In this document: piece after piece, positions 1 to 6,880 of the stretch
Position numbering within the stretch: position 1 is the first letter of the stretch
How the letters are laid out: every line of letters starts with the position of its first letter
Assembly: GCA_017443595.1 (NCBI GenBank)
Contig: JAFSYU010000016.1
Coordinates: forward strand, 1 to 64,000
Direction of reading: 5' to 3'
From: Clostridia bacterium
GTDB taxonomy: Bacteria > Bacillota > Clostridia > Oscillospirales > CAG-272
Length of the DNA: 64,000 nucleotides
Position numbers and translations under genes: made by a program
The notes under the pieces: generated by a model
The model's input: the letters and a program-made list of their open reading frames with translations, nothing else
What the model was told of the DNA's origin: nothing
Databases searched by the model: none

Positions 1-380
1 AGCTCTTTCCCATACCAAGGTTTCCCAGACTGGGGAGTAAGCTCCAAATAAACAGTTTTATTTTCGAGATAAAATGTCAAAACGGTATGTTGCTTTCCGC
101 TCAGCTTATCATGCAAGAGCCATATCTTGCTTGGAATATTACGCTTGTCAAGAATGTATCTCATCAGAACAACAGCATCATTACATGTACCTACTTTTGC
201 CTTCATGGTGTCTTTTGGATCCTGAATACAGTATTCGGTCAATAGGTGGTCAAAGAACTCTTTATCAAAATCTTTCGTCATATCAGGCTTATATGTTTTG
301 CCATTCAAATAGAAGCCGTATTCGTAACCATTGTCCAAAAGTTCTTGTTTCAACAGCTTGCATGTTTCTTTTATCAACAT
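1..380 (-). CDS. Transglutaminase-like domain protein (3' end off window)
   Basis: The frame opens at an ATG (complement 378-380) eight bases after a GGAGG ribosome binding site and stays open for 126 codons to the left window edge, so the C-terminus is missing. The protein has a Cys in GTCNDAV (about residue 66), a His in KQHTVL (about 98) and an acidic residue in YLELTP (about 113). This Cys-His-Asp/Glu order and spacing fits the papain-like transglutaminase superfamily. No signal peptide is visible, so a cytoplasmic protein is likely. The family assignment rests on these motifs only; substrate and role are unknown. It lies 29 bp downstream of rlmD on the same strand and could be cotranscribed with it. 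Confidence 0.7.
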   Translation of the reverse strand, partial: MLIKETCKLLKQELLDNGYEYGFYLNGKTYKPDMTKDFDKEFFDHLLTEYCIQDPKDTMKAKVGTCNDAVVLMRYILDKRNIPSKIWLLHDKLSGKQHTVLTFYLENKTVYLELTPQSGKPWYGKE

Positions 381-409
381 TGCTATTCCTCCGTCAAGCT
401 CCGATTTAC

Positions 410-1753
410 TCATTTCTTTGTCATCAATACCACCGTCTCCACATGCCCCGTTCTGGGAAACATATTGAAAGGATAAGCGCAGTCCGCGGTATAATTCGTA
501 AGCAGTTTCTGCAGGTCGCGCGCCAGAGTATTGGGATCGCACGATATGTAAAGCAGTTTTTCCGGCTTAATATCGATTATCGACTTTATGACGTCGTCAG
601 ATAAACCTTTGCGCGGCGGGTCTACTATCAGAGCGTCGACTTTTCCATTAACAACAGACTTAACTATTGAGCTGTCACCGCAGTAGAATTCAGCGTTGTC
701 AAAACCGTTTATTTTTGCGTTGCGCTTTGCGTTTTCTACCGCTTCCGGTATTATTTCGATCCCTATAAGCTTCTTTGCGTTTTTTGCGGCGCACATACCG
801 ACGGTACCGACGCCGCAGTAAAGATCGACAACGGTTTCAGTTCCTTTTATATCGAGCAGAGAAGCGGCTTTATTGTAAAGCGCCTCGCAGCAGTCGTGAT
901 TTACCTGGTAGAACGAAGCCGGTGCGATCTCAAATCTAAGCCCGCACAGCTCGTCCGTCAGCGTATTATCTCCGTATACGTTTATGAATTTATCACCGTA
1001 TATGACGTTAGTGTTTTCTTTATTTATATTCAGAAATACTCCGGTTATCTCGCGGTGAGCGGATACGACGTCTTTTATAAATTCGTTTTGCTTAGGCAAA
1101 GCACCCGCGTTTATTACGAGCGTCAGCATAACGCCGCTTATGCCGGATCTTATACAAATATGACGCAGGATGCCGCCGCCGCTTTCTTCCGAGTAAGCGC
1201 TGACGCCGTACTTGTCCGCCTTCTGACATACCGTTTTTGCTATTTCCGCAAATGCGGGCTTTGTTATGGAGCAGCTTTCGCAAAATATAACGTCGTGGCT
1301 TTTTTCAGCATAATAACCGAAGTTTAGTTTTCCGGACTTGTCGTATCCGACGGGAAACTGCGCTTTGTTTCTGTAATTATAAAAATCTCCGCTGAATGTA
1401 ACTTCACCGACGGGAAGAGAAACTCCGGCGCGCAGAAACGCCGCGGAAACGATATTCTTTTTTAATTCGTTTTCATATTCCGGGCTTATGTTCTGAAAAG
1501 CGCAGCCGCCGCATCTTTTATACTTGCATACCGGATCTATCCTGTACGGAGACGGCGTTATAAGCGTATCTATGGCGGCAACGGCGTACTTTTTTGCAAC
1601 TTTGATTATTTTTATTCTGCAAACGTCTCCGCAAACGCCGCCGATAACAAAAACAACAGCGCCGTTTATTTTGCAAACGCCGTTTCCGGAGTCGTTCATA
1701 TCCGTTATATTTACATTATAGAGATTATTTTTAGTGAACATATAATTATCCAT
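410..1753 (-). CDS. rlmD: 23S rRNA (uracil-C5)-methyltransferase, RlmD/RlmCD family
   Basis: SAM-dependent methyltransferase that makes 5-methyluridine in 23S rRNA. At 447 residues it has the usual family length. An N-terminal TRAM-like domain (about 1-65) is followed by an iron-sulfur cysteine cluster, C76, C81 and C84 in CKYKRCGGC plus C158/C161. The SAM-binding motif is VVDLYCGVGTVG, and the catalytic Cys is about residue 405 in YISCDPNTLARDL. Family members modify U747, U1939 or both, and the sequence alone does not say which. No Shine-Dalgarno precedes the ATG; instead a consensus promoter ends 6 bp upstream, so the mRNA is probably leaderless. Confidence 0.95.
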   Translation of the reverse strand: MDNYMFTKNNLYNVNITDMNDSGNGVCKINGAVVFVIGGVCGDVCRIKIIKVAKKYAVAAIDTLITPSPYRIDPVCKYKRCGGCAFQNISPEYENELKKNIVSAAFLRAGVSLPVGEVTFSGDFYNYRNKAQFPVGYDKSGKLNFGYYAEKSHDVIFCESCSITKPAFAEIAKTVCQKADKYGVSAYSEESGGGILRHICIRSGISGVMLTLVINAGALPKQNEFIKDVVSAHREITGVFLNINKENTNVIYGDKFINVYGDNTLTDELCGLRFEIAPASFYQVNHDCCEALYNKAASLLDIKGTETVVDLYCGVGTVGMCAAKNAKKLIGIEIIPEAVENAKRNAKINGFDNAEFYCGDSSIVKSVVNGKVDALIVDPPRKGLSDDVIKSIIDIKPEKLLYISCDPNTLARDLQKLLTNYTADCAYPFNMFPRTGHVETVVLMTKK

Positions 1754-1759
1754 AATGTT

Positions 1760-1788
1760 ATTATATAATTATTTTTTAAAAAAGTCAA
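1760..1788 (-). promoter_or_regulatory. Sigma-A promoter of rlmD, leaderless
   Basis: On the minus strand TTGACT (1783-1788) and a perfect TATAAT (1760-1765) are separated by 17 bp. The first base of the rlmD ATG (1753) is the seventh base after the -10 box, exactly where transcription should start. Confidence 0.8.
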
Positions 1789-1871
1789 GTGTTTGATCAA
1801 GGAAATAACGCAGCTTTGAAAAAAAGTTAAACAGGCAAGAAAACAAAATCCATTTTTTTATAAAAAACCAC

Positions 1872-1900
1872 TTGACAAAAGCAAATAATTATGATATAAT
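1872..1900 (+). promoter_or_regulatory. Promoter of the tRNA-Met/tRNA-Glu operon
   Basis: Perfect TTGACA (1872-1877), 17-bp spacer, perfect TATAAT (1895-1900). Transcription would begin around 1907, shortly before the first tRNA. Confidence 0.9.
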
Positions 1901-1930
1901 GCCGAAGCAGTCCGAAATTAACTGTGCTAT

Positions 1931-2004
1931 GGCGGAATAGCTCAGTTGGCTAGAGCAACCGGTTCATACCCGGTAGGTCGTGGGTTCAAGTCCAACTTCC
2001 GCTA
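1931..2004 (+). tRNA. tRNA-Met (CAT), elongator type
   Basis: A full 74-nt cloverleaf: acceptor GGCGGAA/TTCCGCT with a G-U first pair, D stem GCTC/GAGC, anticodon stem ACCGG/CCGGT around loop TTCATAC, T loop TTCAAGT, discriminator A. The anticodon is CAT; the non-initiator acceptor and anticodon stems point to elongator Met. The T stem GTGGG/CCAAC has one internal G-A mismatch (pair 51-63). The 3' CCA is not encoded (ACTA follows), so it must be added by nucleotidyltransferase. Confidence 0.93.
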
Positions 2005-2010
2005 CTATAC

Positions 2011-2085
2011 GGCCCGTTGGTCAAGTGGTTAAGACACGGCCCTTTCACGGCTGTAACAGCAGTTCGAGTCTGCTACGGGTCACCA
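2011..2085 (+). tRNA. tRNA-Glu (TTC)
   Basis: Acceptor GGCCCGT/ACGGGTC, 3-bp D stem GTC/GAC, anticodon stem CGGCC/GGCTG around loop CTTTCAC (anticodon TTC), T stem AGCAG/CTGCT with loop TTCGAGT. Unlike the tRNA six bases upstream, the 3' CCA is encoded. It shares the promoter of the upstream tRNA and is followed at once by a terminator. Confidence 0.95.
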
Positions 2086-2087
2086 AG

Positions 2088-2114
2088 AAAAAGCCGCCTT
2101 AAAGGCGGCTTTTT
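2088..2114 (+). terminator. Rho-independent terminator of the tRNA operon
   Basis: AAAAAGCCGCC and GGCGGCTTTTT form a GC-rich stem around a short TTAAA loop, followed by a T run. It begins 3 bases after tRNA-Glu. Confidence 0.93.
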
Positions 2115-2226
2115 CCAATAAACAAAATAATATTTTTAAAATAATATCGGCACGGAACGTATGCCGTAAAATATATATAATAGCACAATTTTCCCCTTAC
2201 TATCTTTTTAATAAGGAGCAGTCGCT

Positions 2227-4341
2227 ATGAACAATAAGCAAAAAATATCCGATATTCTGATGAAGGTCGAGAAGCTTGTGATCGTTCGCGCGGTGCGCGG
2301 CGGTCTTACTAATCTCATACCCGTTCTCACTATCGGCGCTTTTGCTCTGATTTTGAATACTTTCCCGGTCAAGCCGTATCAGGATTTTATAAACAGCTTT
2401 GCCGGAGGATTTCTGCCTTCGCTGTTCGAAATGGTGAATAAAGCCACGTTCGGCGTTTTATCTATTTATATGTCGTTTTCGATCAGCTACGCTTACGTCA
2501 AGCTGAAAGCGGATCCTGAGACGTCTTTCATAGGCGCGGCGTCCGCGTCAGTTGCTTCGTTTTTCATACTCGCCGGCGCGTATCTGCCGGATTTCAGCAC
2601 GGACAGGACCGGACCGAAATCGATGTTCCTTGCGATCCTTACCGGACTCGGCGCTTCGGCTCTTTATATGGTATTTGAGCGGCTTCTGCGAAAAACACGC
2701 AGACGTGTTCTGACTGCCGGGGCTGATAAAGAATTCAATAAGATCCTGTCAACTCTTTTGCCTATAGCAATAGTAGTAGTCATATTCGCTCTGTTCAACG
2801 CGTTTGTAACAAAGATTTTCAAAGTCGACTCGTTCCACGAGCTGCTCGGATCCGCGTTCGAGGCGATGTTCTCGATAGGCAGCGTAGGATATTTCAAAGG
2901 CTTCTGCTTTGTGCTTTTATCTTCTGTTTTGTGGTTCTTCGGTATACACGGAAGCGATACGCTTGAGGGCGTTATGCAGAAGTATTTTGCTCCGGGACTT
3001 GCCGTTAACCAGGTAGCTGTAGCGGCGGGAAACGAGCCTACGCAGATACTTACAAAAGAATTTTTTGACTGTTTCGTACTTATGGGCGGCTGCGGCTCCG
3101 CAATATGCCTTTTGATAGCAATACTTCTGTTTTCAAAAAACAGGGCGAGAAAAGGTCTCGGCATAACCGCGGCTTTCCCGATGATATTCAATATAAACGA
3201 GCTTATGGTGTTCGGACTGCCGATCATATTCAACCCCGTTATGCTCGTACCGTTCCTTTTGACGCCTCTCGCGTGCTATTCCGTTACGTATCTTGCGATG
3301 TCCGCCGGATGGGTACCGCTCATAACCTCGCAGGTTGAATGGACCACGCCTATACTTATAGGCGGATATCACGCCACGGGTTCCGTCGCAGGTCTTATAC
3401 TTCAGCTTGTTAACGTTATAATCGGCGTGCTTATATATCTGCCGTTTGTAAAGATACTTGATCAGCGTTCGCTTGAAAGCGCAAAAAGCAGATTTATTGA
3501 GTTTTCCGATTTCTTCCGTCAGCACGAGCAGGAGCTTATAACCACGCGTCTTACGGAAAGAAGCGATATGTACGGTGACCTTGCAAAGGAGCTTTGCGCG
3601 GAGATAAGGCATGAAATGGAGAGCAGGTTTGCGCTTGCGTATCAGCCGCAGTATTCATACGACGGAAAATGCGTGGGAGTTGAAGCGCTTTTGCGTTGGC
3701 GACATCCCGTTCACGGCGTTATATATCCGCCGCTTGTTGTTAAGCTGGCGGATGAAGGCGGATTTTTGCCTCAGCTTGAAGAGCTGGCGATCAAGCGCGC
3801 TATTGCAGAACGTCCCTACGTTCTTGAAAAATTCGGTCCGGACGTAAAGCTTTCCGTAAACGTGACCGGTATAACCATAATAACGCACCGTTTTGTCGAT
3901 TTCTGCGCTCAGCTGCAGAAAACGTACCCGATAGAAGATATGAATATATGTCTTGAGGTCACGGAACAGGCGGCGTTGCAGTTAAACAAAGAAGCCGGAA
4001 AAATGTTAAGATCTCTGCACGATATGGGATTCATGCTTGCGATAGACGATTTCTCCATGGGACAGACTTCCATCCATTATATGAAAGACAATATGTTTGA
4101 TATAATCAAGCTTGACGGGTCTTTGGTTCGCGGTCTGTTCGATCACACAAACACGCGTGAGATAATACTTTCCGTATCAAACCTTGCCGCCTCGCTCGGT
4201 ATGCAGATAATTGCGGAATACGTGGAAACGAAGGAGCAGAGAGAAGCTCTGCATGAACTCGGCTGCGAATGCTATCAGGGTTACCTGTATTCTCCGGCGG
4301 TGTTTCTTGAAGAGAAAACAGATATAAAAAAGAAGAATTAG
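2227..4341 (+). CDS. PTS EIIC (cellobiose-type) permease fused to EAL c-di-GMP phosphodiesterase
   Basis: A 704-residue fusion. Residues about 10-430 form a multi-spanning lactose/cellobiose-family EIIC membrane domain. It keeps the His in GIHG (H241) and the Glu in NINE (E325) that bind sugar in EIIC proteins. Residues about 455-690 form an EAL domain with the EALLR motif (E486), the LEVTE glutamate, DDF (D607/D608; the usual next Gly is Ser), the KLD lysine, the AEYVE glutamate (E664) and YQGY. The metal and catalytic residues are thus present, and the domain should hydrolyse c-di-GMP. A good AAGGAG site lies 7 bases before the ATG. No EIIA or EIIB gene is nearby, which favours a sugar sensor over a transporter. 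Fusions of this type are known in Firmicutes. Confidence 0.93.
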   Translation: MNNKQKISDILMKVEKLVIVRAVRGGLTNLIPVLTIGAFALILNTFPVKPYQDFINSFAGGFLPSLFEMVNKATFGVLSIYMSFSISYAYVKLKADPETSFIGAASASVASFFILAGAYLPDFSTDRTGPKSMFLAILTGLGASALYMVFERLLRKTRRRVLTAGADKEFNKILSTLLPIAIVVVIFALFNAFVTKIFKVDSFHELLGSAFEAMFSIGSVGYFKGFCFVLLSSVLWFFGIHGSDTLEGVMQKYFAPGLAVNQVAVAAGNEPTQILTKEFFDCFVLMGGCGSAICLLIAILLFSKNRARKGLGITAAFPMIFNINELMVFGLPIIFNPVMLVPFLLTPLACYSVTYLAMSAGWVPLITSQVEWTTPILIGGYHATGSVAGLILQLVNVIIGVLIYLPFVKILDQRSLESAKSRFIEFSDFFRQHEQELITTRLTERSDMYGDLAKELCAEIRHEMESRFALAYQPQYSYDGKCVGVEALLRWRHPVHGVIYPPLVVKLADEGGFLPQLEELAIKRAIAERPYVLEKFGPDVKLSVNVTGITIITHRFVDFCAQLQKTYPIEDMNICLEVTEQAALQLNKEAGKMLRSLHDMGFMLAIDDFSMGQTSIHYMKDNMFDIIKLDGSLVRGLFDHTNTREIILSVSNLAASLGMQIIAEYVETKEQREALHELGCECYQGYLYSPAVFLEEKTDIKKKN

Positions 4342-4353
4342 AAGAATTAAGTG

Positions 4354-4386
4354 AAAAAGACGGTGAAAAAACATCACCGTCTTTTT
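4354..4386 (+). terminator. Bidirectional terminator between EIIC-EAL and dinB
   Basis: AAAAAGACGGTGA (4354-4366) pairs with TCACCGTCTTTTT (4374-4386). It carries a T run on both strands and sits between convergent genes; the dinB stop codon lies in its edge. Confidence 0.92.
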
Positions 4387-5584
4387 ACGTTATCTCGTCT
4401 TTAGGAATAAATGACGTAAGAGATTTATCTATCATAGTTACGCCGTGGACGAGCGAGCGTCTGCCGAATTTTGAGTTTATTTTATCCGCCGCTCTTGCCG
4501 CCGCCTCGCGCTTCTGCTTTTTTTCGTTGTCGTAAAACGAAAGCTGCATTCCGATTTCCGGATACAAAGAGGAGGCGCGCACGCCTATTGAACGCAGTTT
4601 TATTTTATCTCCTCTGTTCTGTATATGAAGCTCCATGGCGGCGGAAAACAGTTCTTCCGCTGTATATACCGGCGACGGCAGCGTTTTTTGACGCGTAAAA
4701 ACGAACAGTTCGGAATTCCGTTCGTCTATCGCAACGGTCATACATTTCATTTTGTGCGCACGAAGCCGTTCTGACACGCATTCGCAAAGCTCCATAAACG
4801 TTACGCGCACGTCGTCGTCGGTTATCATATCTCTCATCGTTGTAGTTGAATTTCCTATGCTTTTAAGCGGCGGCGGAGCGCTTATATCCGACACTGCTGA
4901 GTTATCCTGCCCGTTTGCAAAGCGGTGAAGAAGCACGCCGCATTTTCCGAGCAGATGTTTGAGCAGAGAAGCGTCCGCGTTTGCAAGATCTCCTATCGTG
5001 TTTATTCCGTAAAGCTTCAGCTTTTGCTCTGTCGCGCGGCCTACGAACATCATATCAGACACGGGAAGTCCCCACAAAAGCGCTTTGTAATTGTCTTCGG
5101 TTATGACTGTCGTTGCGTCCGGCTTTTTGTAGTCGCTTCCCATTTTTGCAAATATCTTATTGTACGATACGCCTACGGACGCGGTTACGCCGAGTTCTTT
5201 TTTTATCCTTTCTCTTATTACGTCCGCCGTTTCCGGGCCGTCATCGTTTTTGTAAAGCTGCAGCCAGCATTCGTCTATGCCGAAGCTCTCCACCTTGTCG
5301 CTGTAGTCGTTGTAAATCATTTTCGCCTGCCTTGATATCTGCATATATCTTTCCATATGCGGCAGAACGCATACAAGACCGGGGCAAATGCGTTTTGCGT
5401 CGGCTATCGTATAACCCGTCTTTACGCCCGCCGCCTTTGCTATATAGTTTTTTGCAAGCACGATGCCGTGGCGCAGCTCTTTGTCGCCGCATACCGCGAC
5501 GGGTTTGTCGCGTATGGACGGATCGTCAAGACATTCAACGGAAGCGAAAAAGTTATTTAAATCAACGTGTAATATCGTTCTCAC
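4385..5584 (-). CDS. dinB: Y-family DNA polymerase IV (DinB)
   Basis: Error-prone translesion polymerase of 399 residues. The first catalytic Asp is in HVDLNNFFASVE (D7) and the second metal-binding pair in FGIDECWL (about 101-108), followed by thumb and little-finger domains. No obvious beta-clamp pentapeptide was identified at the C-terminus. The gene stands alone and is preceded by a consensus promoter with two LexA boxes, so it is very likely SOS-induced. Its stop overlaps the shared terminator. Confidence 0.93.
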   Translation of the reverse strand: MRTILHVDLNNFFASVECLDDPSIRDKPVAVCGDKELRHGIVLAKNYIAKAAGVKTGYTIADAKRICPGLVCVLPHMERYMQISRQAKMIYNDYSDKVESFGIDECWLQLYKNDDGPETADVIRERIKKELGVTASVGVSYNKIFAKMGSDYKKPDATTVITEDNYKALLWGLPVSDMMFVGRATEQKLKLYGINTIGDLANADASLLKHLLGKCGVLLHRFANGQDNSAVSDISAPPPLKSIGNSTTTMRDMITDDDVRVTFMELCECVSERLRAHKMKCMTVAIDERNSELFVFTRQKTLPSPVYTAEELFSAAMELHIQNRGDKIKLRSIGVRASSLYPEIGMQLSFYDNEKKQKREAAARAADKINSKFGRRSLVHGVTMIDKSLTSFIPKDEIT

Positions 5585-5597
5585 CGTCTTAACCTCA

Positions 5598-5611
5598 CGA
5601 ACAAATGTTCT
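5598..5611. promoter_or_regulatory. LexA (SOS) box 2, downstream of the dinB -10
   Basis: CGAACAAATGTTCT has the same GAAC-N4-GTTC core as box 1 and lies 29 bp (centre to centre) further downstream, within the dinB 5' untranslated region. Tandem boxes suggest tight repression. Confidence 0.85.
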
Positions 5612-5619
5612 TATTTTAC

Positions 5620-5648
5620 ATTATAGCGAACAAATGTTCGTTTGTCAA
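5620..5648 (-). promoter_or_regulatory. dinB promoter
   Basis: On the minus strand TTGACA (5643-5648), 17-bp spacer and TATAAT (5620-5625) match the sigma-A consensus exactly. The spacer is almost filled by a LexA box. Confidence 0.92.
5627..5640. promoter_or_regulatory. LexA (SOS) box 1, inside the dinB promoter spacer
   Basis: CGAACAAATGTTCG is a perfect palindrome of the Gram-positive SOS form GAAC-N4-GTTC. It lies between the -35 and -10 boxes, so LexA binding would block RNA polymerase. Confidence 0.92.
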
Positions 5649-5680
5649 GAGCAAAAAATAAAAAATTTAAATCTCCCTGT

Positions 5681-5785
5681 AAACTCCTTCCGTCACGACT
5701 GCGTCGTGCCACCTCCCTCAAAGAGGGAGGCAAATCAAGGCTCCCTCCGTGAGGGAGCTGTCAACGCATTTGACTGAGGGAGTTT
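5681..5785. repeat. Hairpin-rich interspersed repeat with terminal inverted repeats
   Basis: A 105-bp non-coding element in the 302-bp gap between dinB and the acetyltransferase gene. The ends AAACTCCTTCCGTCA and TGACTGAGGGAGTTT are inverted repeats matching at 13 of 15 positions. Inside are three perfect hairpins: CACGAC/GTCGTG, CCTCCCTC/GAGGGAGG and GCTCCCTC/GAGGGAGC. From memory, CTCCCTC-type elements are frequent between genes in gut Clostridia. I found no second copy here and no ORF in it. Confidence 0.7.
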
Positions 5786-5832
5786 CAAATTATTAAGAAA
5801 AATTAAGAATTATTAAATCGTCTTAATAAAAC

Positions 5833-5861
5833 TTGACTTGCTTTGATTTTTGAGTTATAAT
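5833..5861 (+). promoter_or_regulatory. Promoter of the GNAT acetyltransferase gene
   Basis: TTGACT (5833-5838), 17-bp spacer, TATAAT (5856-5861), 25 bp before the ATG at 5887. Confidence 0.88.
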
Positions 5862-5886
5862 AAAGAAAACCGGAAAGGTGTGAGAT

Positions 5887-6321
5887 ATGAACGGACTTGA
5901 ATTCAAACAAGCGCAGCCGGAAGACGTTGAGACAATTTTCCGGTTGTGCAAAGAAAATATAGATAAATACGAAGATATATCTTCAATTCCGTATGATGAA
6001 GTCATAGAATGGGTACAGCGGAAGATAAACAAATGCATATCCGAATATACGCGCATATATAAAGACGGCGCGCTTTGCGGATATTACCGGGTTCACTTGG
6101 ATGAAAACGAATACGAGCTTGACGACTTTTATCTGTTTGAAGAATACAGAAGGCAAGGCATAGGCTCCGCCGTGCTTGAAAAATGTATAAAGGAAGCGGA
6201 TAAACCCGTTTATCTGTACGTTTTCAAACGCAACGAAGGTGCGGTGAAGCTGTATAAAAAGTTCGGATTTGAAGTAAAGGAAGATTTGGGAACGCGATAT
6301 ATAATGGAAAAAAGAGTATAA
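5887..6321 (+). CDS. GNAT-family N-acetyltransferase
   Basis: A 144-residue single-domain acetyl-CoA-dependent acetyltransferase. The acetyl-CoA pyrophosphate loop motif A is visible as RRQGIGSAVLEKCI (about 96-109). It is preceded by the beta-strand ELDDFYLFEEY and followed by the typical C-terminal segment NEGAVKLYKKFGFEV (motif B). An AAAGGTG ribosome binding site precedes the ATG. It is a one-gene transcription unit with its own promoter and a hairpin after the stop. The acceptor substrate cannot be inferred. Confidence 0.9.
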   Translation: MNGLEFKQAQPEDVETIFRLCKENIDKYEDISSIPYDEVIEWVQRKINKCISEYTRIYKDGALCGYYRVHLDENEYELDDFYLFEEYRRQGIGSAVLEKCIKEADKPVYLYVFKRNEGAVKLYKKFGFEVKEDLGTRYIMEKRV

Positions 6322-6323
6322 CA

Positions 6324-6353
6324 AAACCGGCTCGCTTTACGGCGAGCCGGTTT
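6324..6353. terminator. Inverted-repeat terminator between convergent genes
   Basis: AAACCGGCTCGC (6324-6335) pairs perfectly with GCGAGCCGGTTT (6342-6353). The stem is strong but the T tracts are only 3-4 bases, so termination efficiency is uncertain. It lies between the acetyltransferase and P-loop genes. Confidence 0.7.
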
Positions 6354-6363
6354 GATGTTTAGT

Positions 6364-6780
6364 TTATTTCTCTATGTATTTCTTCATCACGTCCGTGACG
6401 CTTTCGACCGCTATGGAAGCCGTCATCACAAGGTCAAGCCCTTCGCGCTGGGCGGCGAGCTTTGCGCACTCGTCAAGGAAAACGTCAAACTCTTCTACGT
6501 TGTTCTTGCAGATTTTCAGTGCAGAATCGATAAAGAGGTGGGTTATATCATGGTCGCTCGCAAGTATGCCGGCAACAAAGCCGTACAGAGCCTGACCGTC
6601 TTCTATATAATACTCGCTCGTATCTATAAGTCTTACCTGATGCTTTACGTCGTATCTTAATTTATTTCCTTTTTCAAGACATACCACGCTGCCGTTTGAA
6701 GCGGCGAGAGCTTTGTTGGTAAGATCGATCAGATGCTTTGTTTTGCCTGTGCCTTTGACACCTACGATAAGTGATAACAT
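6364..6780 (-). CDS. Small P-loop NTPase-like protein, function unknown
   Basis: A 138-residue protein starting with a strand and the Walker A loop GVKGTGKTK (residues 7-15). A hydrophobic strand ending in Asp (THLFIDSA) follows near residue 85 and could be Walker B. Apart from the nucleotide-binding core no further domain is recognisable. It may be a stand-alone ATPase or a nucleotide-dependent regulator; I cannot name a function. A GGAGG site lies 8 bases before the ATG and a consensus promoter further upstream, so it is expressed as its own unit. Confidence 0.8.
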   Translation of the reverse strand: MLSLIVGVKGTGKTKHLIDLTNKALAASNGSVVCLEKGNKLRYDVKHQVRLIDTSEYYIEDGQALYGFVAGILASDHDITHLFIDSALKICKNNVEEFDVFLDECAKLAAQREGLDLVMTASIAVESVTDVMKKYIEK

Positions 6781-6810
6781 ATTGTAAACCTCCGTTTTGT
6801 TACTATTATC

Positions 6811-6839
6811 ATTATACAGTATTTTTTTGAAAAATGCAA
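6811..6839 (-). promoter_or_regulatory. Promoter of the P-loop protein gene
   Basis: Minus strand TTGCAT (6834-6839), 17-bp spacer, TATAAT (6811-6816). Confidence 0.8.
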
Positions 6840-6880
6840 GTGATTTTAATGATTTTTAAGTGGAATTTACCTAAAATTCA

